Assembly (NCBI GenBank): GCA_947044365.1
Contig: OX345637.1
Location: 3,520,501-3,584,500 of the forward strand
Direction: 5' to 3'
Source of the DNA: Petrosia ficiformis
Lineage: Eukaryota; Porifera; Demospongiae; Haplosclerida; Petrosiidae
DNA length: 64,000 bases
Part shown: positions 57,414 through 64,000 of the stretch, piece after piece
How positions within the stretch are numbered: the first letter of the stretch is position 1
Layout: every line of letters starts with the position of its first letter
Notes under the pieces: model-generated
The model's database searches: none
What the model saw: only the letters and a program-made list of their open reading frames with translations
What the model was told of the DNA's origin: nothing
Program-made: the position numbers and the translations under genes

Positions 57414-58029
57414 CCCTATGATCGGTTTGTTATACCCTTCATTCATAGCTGACAGCCAGTGGTATGGAAATAGCCAGTGGTGTGCCAGTCATGCAGGACT
57501 TTGTCTGATAAATGTAGCGAATGTCCGAAAAATTGAAACTAAACTGTATACAAAGTATATGGGGAGAAGGACAACAGTGGTGGAAATAGGTCAAAATATC
57601 CAGTAATCGGCTCAATGTTCCACATCCTTGCTGACAGTTCCGGCACATGTACCTTTCTGTGTACTCTAAATAGCGGATTGCATAGATGTTTGATGAAACT
57701 AAAGTACTCATTCAAGGCTCTAACCTAAATTATTTCCTCATGTCTGAAACTCAACAACCTGTTATACATGTTTTTCTTAATTTGTATTCCTGCATCATTT
57801 TTAAATAATATTTCTTTACTGCAGCAGTTATTAGTTTCGCCCTGCGCAGTCTGTAGCTCGAATGCACACTCCTTTATGTGCCACACCCATTAACTGACCA
57901 TGCCCCTTCCCTCCAAATGATAAAACACATGGTAATTAAAACATCTATAATTACCATGTGCAGCACATGTGATAATATACATAATTAACCTTGTGGAAAG
58001 AAATCATAGGGAGGGCTCTGTGGGCAATA
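57414..58029 (+). mobile_element. older hairpin-ended family copy with MITE (B)
   Basis: Counterpart of 38795-39410. The following 58030-58679 is AT-rich and holds no gene I can support. Confidence 0.6.
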
Positions 58030-58679
58030 TTAAAAAAAATGAATTTCAGTGATCATCTCAATAAATGTAATCATTATTAGACCTTCATTACAATAATTAT
58101 CTATAACATGTATTGGGTATGTAAGTAAATAATTATAATTACATATATTAGGTGTATGTTTACACACATACTTTCCAATCATTTACATCAACACCCAGTA
58201 ATGTGATTAACTTTACACATCTTGCTGGAGTACAATTATCCCCTAAAAATATGTGTATTACATCAATTCCAAGTTTATGACAAACAATTTATGCTCTTTC
58301 AAAGATATGTCACCAAAAAATTACTAATAAAAATGAATACATGCAAGTATAATATTATTGCAATACACACACATAAATATTCTATTTGGAGAACTTCATA
58401 AACTTCTATTTAATGTTCATACATTATGTAATGGGCAAATTATGCTGAAAATTCATGATGAACCAACACAGCCAGTGGCTAAGAATAATACCACAACACA
58501 GGAACTACAAATTTCAAGTTAAGGATGACACACACCAGGGTATTTGAAGGTAACGAGACAGACACATATATTTATTATTATCATCAGCTGATTATCAGTT
58601 TATAACGTATAACAATTCAATGAAACGTGACTGCATAAATTATATAATTATAAACATAACACATTCATGAGTGTCGTGG

Positions 58680-58925
58680 CATTGAGCAAATAGCTTCTGC
58701 TAGAACAGAGCTTCTAAGAAAAATGAAGGGAATAAAACAAGATAACTTGAATAGTCCTAGTGAATAAACAGCAGTACCAATTTCTGTAGAAAAGAATCCA
58801 GAAGCAAGTGAGCCCACCTTCAAAACAATTTTGGTTACTACCTGAAGAAGTTACTCAGTACTTTAGTAGTATTATCACTATAGTCTATCTGAAAATATTC
58901 TACTGAGTGGACCTCCAACAATGCC
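58680..58925 (+). pseudogene. hAT transposase 3' fragment at the B/C junction
   Basis: Third copy of the junction fragment, with the same left boundary as at 40061. Confidence 0.8.
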
Positions 58926-58990
58926 ACCCACTGTTATCAGCATTTGTAATAGACACTGGAGTGATTCCAGCATCATCTGCTCCAACATAG

Positions 58991-59170
58991 GTTTGGTGTT
59001 GAGGCAACTCTCATTTTTCGTTTTTCCATTGCCTCAGGTGTCTTTCTTTCTTTCTTTCTTTCTTTCATCTCAGATAACATCATGTACATGTCTGAAGTAC
59101 AGAGTGTCGTGGGTTTGAATCCCACCTGAAGCAACTCTCTTTTTCATTTTTTCATTGCCTCAGGTGTTTT

Positions 59171-59205
<35 letters not shown>

Positions 59206-59207
59206 AC
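58991..59207 (+). repeat. tRNA-derived repeat with head deleted (copy C)
   Basis: GTTTGGTGTTG is joined directly to AGGCAACTC, removing the 160 bp equivalent to 40392-40551 including the tRNA-like head. The second partial head and the two (TTTC)n tracts remain, the second being longer by about two units. Confidence 0.65.
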
Positions 59208-59465
59208 ATCTCCGATAACATCATGTATGTATCTAGCACAAACATACACTGCATATACAATTATAACGAGGAGCCAATGAAAAAAACCAGAGGGAAGGAC
59301 TGCACAACTCCCACACAATTAATTAAAATAGCTAAACCCAGATATTTAGCTGATTTTACTATTTTTAGACCATTATGTTGCCACGCCCATCACAAATAAA
59401 AAAGCTAAAAGTACTACAGTATCAATGGCTAGTACTCCAGTTCATGGTTTACTCAAAACAGCTAT

Positions 59466-59633
59466 AATTCAAATTGCAATTTTGCTCAGAACATCTACAT
59501 GTACTACTGGTACTTGTAGTAAACAGCTTCTCTGCTTCTTCCAACTGAATCATCCTTCAGTTGGAAGAAGCAGTAAAGATGTTTACTACAATTACCAGTA
59601 GTAGATGTTCTCAGTAAAATTGCAATTTGAATT
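59466..59633. mobile_element. foldback hairpin element (copy C)
   Basis: Same as 41009-41176; it shares the GCAGTAAAG variant with copy B. Confidence 0.75.
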
Positions 59634-59766
59634 TCTTCTGTGTTCAAATCAACACTGTACAACACTAAAGCTTTACACATGTGGTGGGTGTGGCCACATA
59701 GAGCATGTAACACTAGCTGAATGTCTGGCTTTAGCTAATTACGTGGGAATTGCACGCTCTGGTTTT

Positions 59767-62700
59767 TTATAGGCTCCTGAATCGTGATATATATATAATT
59801 ATATATATATGTATGTATGTACCCATTTGTGGTTTCTTTTTCCTATGCAATATTGAATGTCTTCTTTTCTTCTTTCTCAGTTTATAGGAATGAAATAATG
59901 GTGTAGAAAGACCAGTCTCACTATCACAATCATTTTGATTCAGAGCTGGTTTCTTATTTGCTGATGGTTCAAATACTTCAGGTGAGTCAGGTATTTTAAC
60001 ACCAGAACCTACACATGTGTATAAACAAAGCATTATATTAGTGTATGTTTAGGTGTTCTCACCAGAACTTGGAAAACAGTACGTGTAACAGTTAATATCA
60101 ACATCAGACTCAGTCTATGGTACATGTATATACTGACAATCTGTTCACATTCATGATGATGATAGTTTAATATAATAAGGAATAAGGTTATTACATGTAA
60201 CTCACTAACCAAGCAATGAATTTAACATACATAAAAAGGAATGGGAAAGCTAATTATATGAAAATTTGGTGTGCATATAATTCCGTGTATGCACGGTTAG
60301 TTAACACAACTAAGAAATTAGTAGATTATTAATGACAAGACGGTTCTCCAGACATACAGATAGGAGGAGATAGGGGATATGGAGGATGGTAACTTGCTGT
60401 ACTACATGTATAGCACAATTATCAACTGACCGCCATCTTCTCTAACAGAATTTCTACCACGCAGTTTACTCCAAGTATCACGAAATAAACTAGACATTGA
60501 TTCTGTACGTCGTGAATAGTAGTGTCCTTTGGGTAAACCTTTGGGACCTTCCTGTAAAGTTTTTGAAAGATTTAGTATACTCACAGGAACATTCCCAATT
60601 TCATCAGCTCTTTCTATTAGAATACGAACTACACCTAGTATAAAAATAACATGAAAAACTACATGTACATTTACCTCATATACATGTACATGTACTATCA
60701 ATATAAAACATACATGTATATACAATACATGTACATGTACTGTACCTCATGCACTACATGTATCTTAAAACTACATGTAGAATATAAAACATGTGCTAGT
60801 ATAATGAGCACCATCAGGATGTGACCCTCACCTACATGGCAAAGTAACATTGCCCATGTGGGAACTATGAAATAAACTATAAATATAATATACCAAAAGA
60901 TTATAATAATTATATATCATTCATCATTTGTGTGGTTTACTTCAGATGGTATGTGTATAACACATATATATTATATATAAAGTAATAAAATTGTACTAGC
61001 ATGTTAGTTTGTATAATTATAATAGTTACACAAACTAACATGTCAGTTATTACTTTATAAATGAACAATTCTAGTATCATTAGTTCATTACACTAGTCTC
61101 TTCCTTGTCTATACTATAAGTCTTACATCTCTAAGAAGAAAGAAAGGTCCTCAATGAGTCCTGTGAAACGTTCAAAGAGAGGTCCTTAAAAACTGTCGTT
61201 CAAAATGCTTATGCCTTAATCATTGTGAACCACATGCACAACACATGACATGAAATAGCCAGAGCTAGAAAGTAACTTTCATACATGTACATGTATTTAG
61301 AATCCCAAGTCACTCATGTACATGTATTAATAATCTCTGAAAGGTGATTTATCACCATCTTGTTTTATTACCTACATGCACATGTACATCCCCCCTCCCA
61401 ATAGCCACCATGGAACTGTGAATTTACAATTTTCCATGTACATTCATAATAATATTTACAAGTATTTACTTGAGATATTCTTGACTTTTAAAGATGAAGT
61501 GTGGTCAGCCTTTTTTGAGTAATGTGCATTAACACCACAAACATTACAAGATAGAAGATTAGGAGCGAACACAAGAGCCAGGCTTCCACTACTCATTAGA
61601 CTCTCAGAACTATGCAGTGTTATCTTCTTTAATAGTGACATCAAAGACTAAAGAGAATATATAACAAACAATAGTACACTGTAATTATGGATGATGGTGA
61701 CTGTGTCTATATGTAATCATCATCTCTTATGTTTAACGATTATTAGTGATAATCATTTTCAGTATCTCAGCTGATTCTCAGCCCTAATTTTAACTCTTAG
61801 TACAGCTCATACATGTATTTCAGGAGTCCCAAGCCACTCGTGGATTAATAATCCCTGAAAAGTGATTTATTGCCATCTTGTTTCATGTATTGCCTCATCA
61901 TAAGACAACTGCCATTTTGTACAGGAAGTCAATGATTTAATAATACATGTAGATACAAAATTTGAATGACTTCCTGCACAAAAAGATGAAATGACAGTTA
62001 GTGTTTTATCATAATTACTTTGTAGGAAAGTGTCCCTTTTCAAAACTTAGGTTGCATATACATATACATTATACATGTATATAATTATGTATACATGTAC
62101 ATGTGTATATTATACAATGTATGAAAGTACAATGCTATAAATTTGTAGGCTAAGATTAAGAATTTGATATCACACAATTCATCATTAATACACATACATG
62201 TACATGTACATTACGTACATGTACATACATGTACATGTATATATTATATGTACATGTACAAGTACATGTACAGTATATATCAACAAACCTGTAAACATAA
62301 CATATGTATTTTGGGTAGTAGCAAACATGACAATACTATCAATTCCTCTTTAACATCCTCTGAAACTCCATCAGCATTTAAGATATCGGTGAAGAGAGGT
62401 GATAATCTACATAATTATACATATTAGAATGTAATGATCAGGGTTGTACCTATACCAGTATGTATAGGGATCTGTATAGGTGCCTATATTAAAGATATAG
62501 GATATAGGTAGAGTATCAGAATAGGACACTTCATTACCTATACCTTACATATATTTTTCAGGCTTTGCAGATTACACTGCACAAGTACAGTCTAGATATA
62601 TTTTAAAATGCGTGCAAATAGTAATTTGGGGTTGAATATATCTCATTGTTAAAGCTGGAATAATGTCCATGTGTGTGAGTGGTTGTAAACTAGATAAAAA

Positions 62701-64000
62701 CATTATTTCACAAAGACAGTAATATCGGATCGGATCTGAATGTAGGTAATTTTGATTATTAAATATAGGTGTATAGGCAAATTGCTGTATAAGTTTGCTC
62801 TAGTAATGATACATGTACACAGTGCAAAAATGAACACATGCAATATATTTTCAAAACTGCTGCGTATATACATGTACATGTACGCAGGATGGTTGCACAT
62901 GTCCAGAATGTGTAGGACAGCAAAATTAAATGGTGTCTGAATGTACTTTTCTGCTTATATGCAGTACACATCTGTGCACATATCTACATCGTACATGTGC
63001 ACATATCTACATGTACATGTGCACATATCTACATGTACATGTGCACATATCTACATGTACATGTGCACATATCTACATGTACATGTGCACATATCTACAT
63101 GTACATGTGCACATATCTACATGTACATGTGCACATATCTACATCGTACATGTGCACATATCTACATGTACATGTGCACATATCTACATGTACATGTGCA
63201 CATATCTACATGTACATGTATACATATCTACATGTACATGTACATGTGCACATATCTACATGTACATGTATACATATCTACATGTACATGTCCACATATC
63301 TACATGTACATGTGTACCATTTACATGTACATGTACATGTACATGTGCACATATCTACATGTACATGTACACATATCTACATGTACATGTGCACATATCT
63401 ACATGTACATGTGTACCATTTACATGTACATGTGCACATATCTACATGTACATGTGCACATATCTACATGTACATATGCACATATGTACATGTACATGTG
63501 TACCATTTACATGTACATGTGCACATATCTACATGTACATGTGTACCATTTACATGCAGCATGCTAAAATTTGCCAACCATGAAAGCATCATTTTTGTGA
63601 TAGTATAAAGGATACGCACAGTGAGTCACTTCATGTACTGTTTATCATACCATGATAACTAGGGGTTTGTGATTATTGGTAACAAGGGTTCTGTGCAGCA
63701 CGGCATTCATTGAAATGTCTATAATTAACTACAACTACAACACTGTGACTGTGACAACATTAATCTAGATCTGCAGTACTATATAATTCAGTATTACTCA
63801 CAGGTCAAATGTAATATCTTGTTTCTCTCATCGTTTTGTAGTATCAATAAAATGAACAGAATAATCATTCTTAACTCACGAATAACATGGGAAAATCACA
63901 CATATGTATACATGTATGTGCAATTAAATTTGTGTGGCAATGAAGAAAACTGTAGCTTTATCAATACAAACTAAATACTGAAATATCATTAGACTTCCAA
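59767..64000 (-). CDS. ARHGAP11-like: ARHGAP11-like RhoGAP, copy C (5' exons outside window)
   Basis: Exons 4-7 are present at 62289-62406, 61470-61647, 60431-60634 and 59823-60008 (or open to 59767), with frame and splice sites kept. The same Ser replaces the conserved Asn before LALVFAPNLL. A silent change (TTTAGTATACTC for TTTAATATACTC) is seen in exon 6. Exons 1-3, with the arginine finger, would lie right of the window. Confidence 0.8.
60803..61288 (+). mobile_element. older copy of the 895-bp repeat family (copy C)
   Basis: Counterpart of 21600-22085 and 42346-42831. Confidence 0.6.
62973..63558 (+). repeat. 22-bp minisatellite, expanded (copy C)
   Basis: Same unit; about 26-27 repeats, with the CTACATCGTACATG variant occurring twice (near 62985 and 63143), which suggests internal duplication of a block of roughly seven units. 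Confidence 0.9.

Larger units (their letters stand above)
40061..58679 (+). repeat. tandem duplicon, copy B (18,619 bp)
   Basis: The second full unit. It begins inside the hAT relic at the same base as copy A and ends in CACATTCATGAGTGTCGTGG directly before copy C. Shorter than A because it lacks the 2134-bp block, the 542-bp element and the 336-bp MITE, and longer by the 895-bp element. Confidence 0.9.
58680..64000 (+). repeat. tandem duplicon, copy C (continues past window)
   Basis: Starts at the same base of the hAT relic as B and follows the unit through RhoGAP intron 3 to the window end. It shares some variants with A and others with B (see findings). Confidence 0.9.

Noticed and set aside
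62973..63558. CRISPR-like regular array
   Set aside because: Units are contiguous with no unique spacers, and the genome is eukaryotic.

Overview
This is nuclear DNA of an animal. It is AT-rich, carries intron-containing metazoan genes, and is full of short interspersed repeats and the palindromic motif TACATGTA. The gene set (hnRNP U-like, dynein regulatory complex subunit 8, ARHGAP11-like, CIB, stonin), the small intergenic spaces and the pervasive TACATGTA words suggest a demosponge similar to Amphimedon. That assignment is an inference; no rRNA or mitochondrial marker is present.

Layout. (1) 1-5360, minus strand: five exons of an hnRNP U-like gene (SAP, acidic and SPRY regions), running off the left edge. 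(2) 5361-5471: a 111-bp head-to-head promoter with an NRF1-like site and an RFX X-box-like site. (3) 5472-12822, plus strand: a five-exon DRC8/EFCAB2 gene. Its introns hold a decayed Crypton-type tyrosine recombinase (antisense) and several non-autonomous DNA transposons. (4) 13.7-16.5 kb, minus strand: a long low-complexity exon of an unrecognised protein, plus a possible terminal exon. (5) 17.8-19.56 kb: a stop-riddled hAT transposase. (6) 19315 to the window end: a tandem array of one large segment, copy A 19315-40060, copy B 40061-58679, copy C 58680 to beyond the window. Both internal junctions fall at the same point inside the hAT relic.

Each complete unit carries, in order: a tRNA-derived repeat, a foldback element, an ARHGAP11-like RhoGAP gene (minus), a CIB2/3-like EF-hand gene head-to-head with it, a lectin relic, an intact proline-rich R-type (beta-trefoil) lectin, a second nearly identical lectin with a +1 frameshift, and an intronless stonin-like endocytic adaptor (minus). 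The copies look nearly identical by eye but differ by clean presence/absence events. Copy A alone has a 336-bp hAT MITE with an 8-bp target duplication, a 542-bp hairpin-ended element with a 4-bp target duplication, and a 2134-bp block. Copy B alone has an 895-bp element containing a CA tract. Copy C alone lacks 160 bp containing the tRNA-like head. The segment is either a recent real amplification or allelic haplotypes assembled in tandem; the sequence alone cannot decide.

The genes do not form one pathway. The most notable observations are the amplified cassette with its natural empty sites, a putatively uncharacterised hairpin-ended transposon family, a shared lectin frameshift in an A-run, an Asn-to-Ser change in the RhoGAP core, and the ciliary X-box-like motif in front of DRC8.
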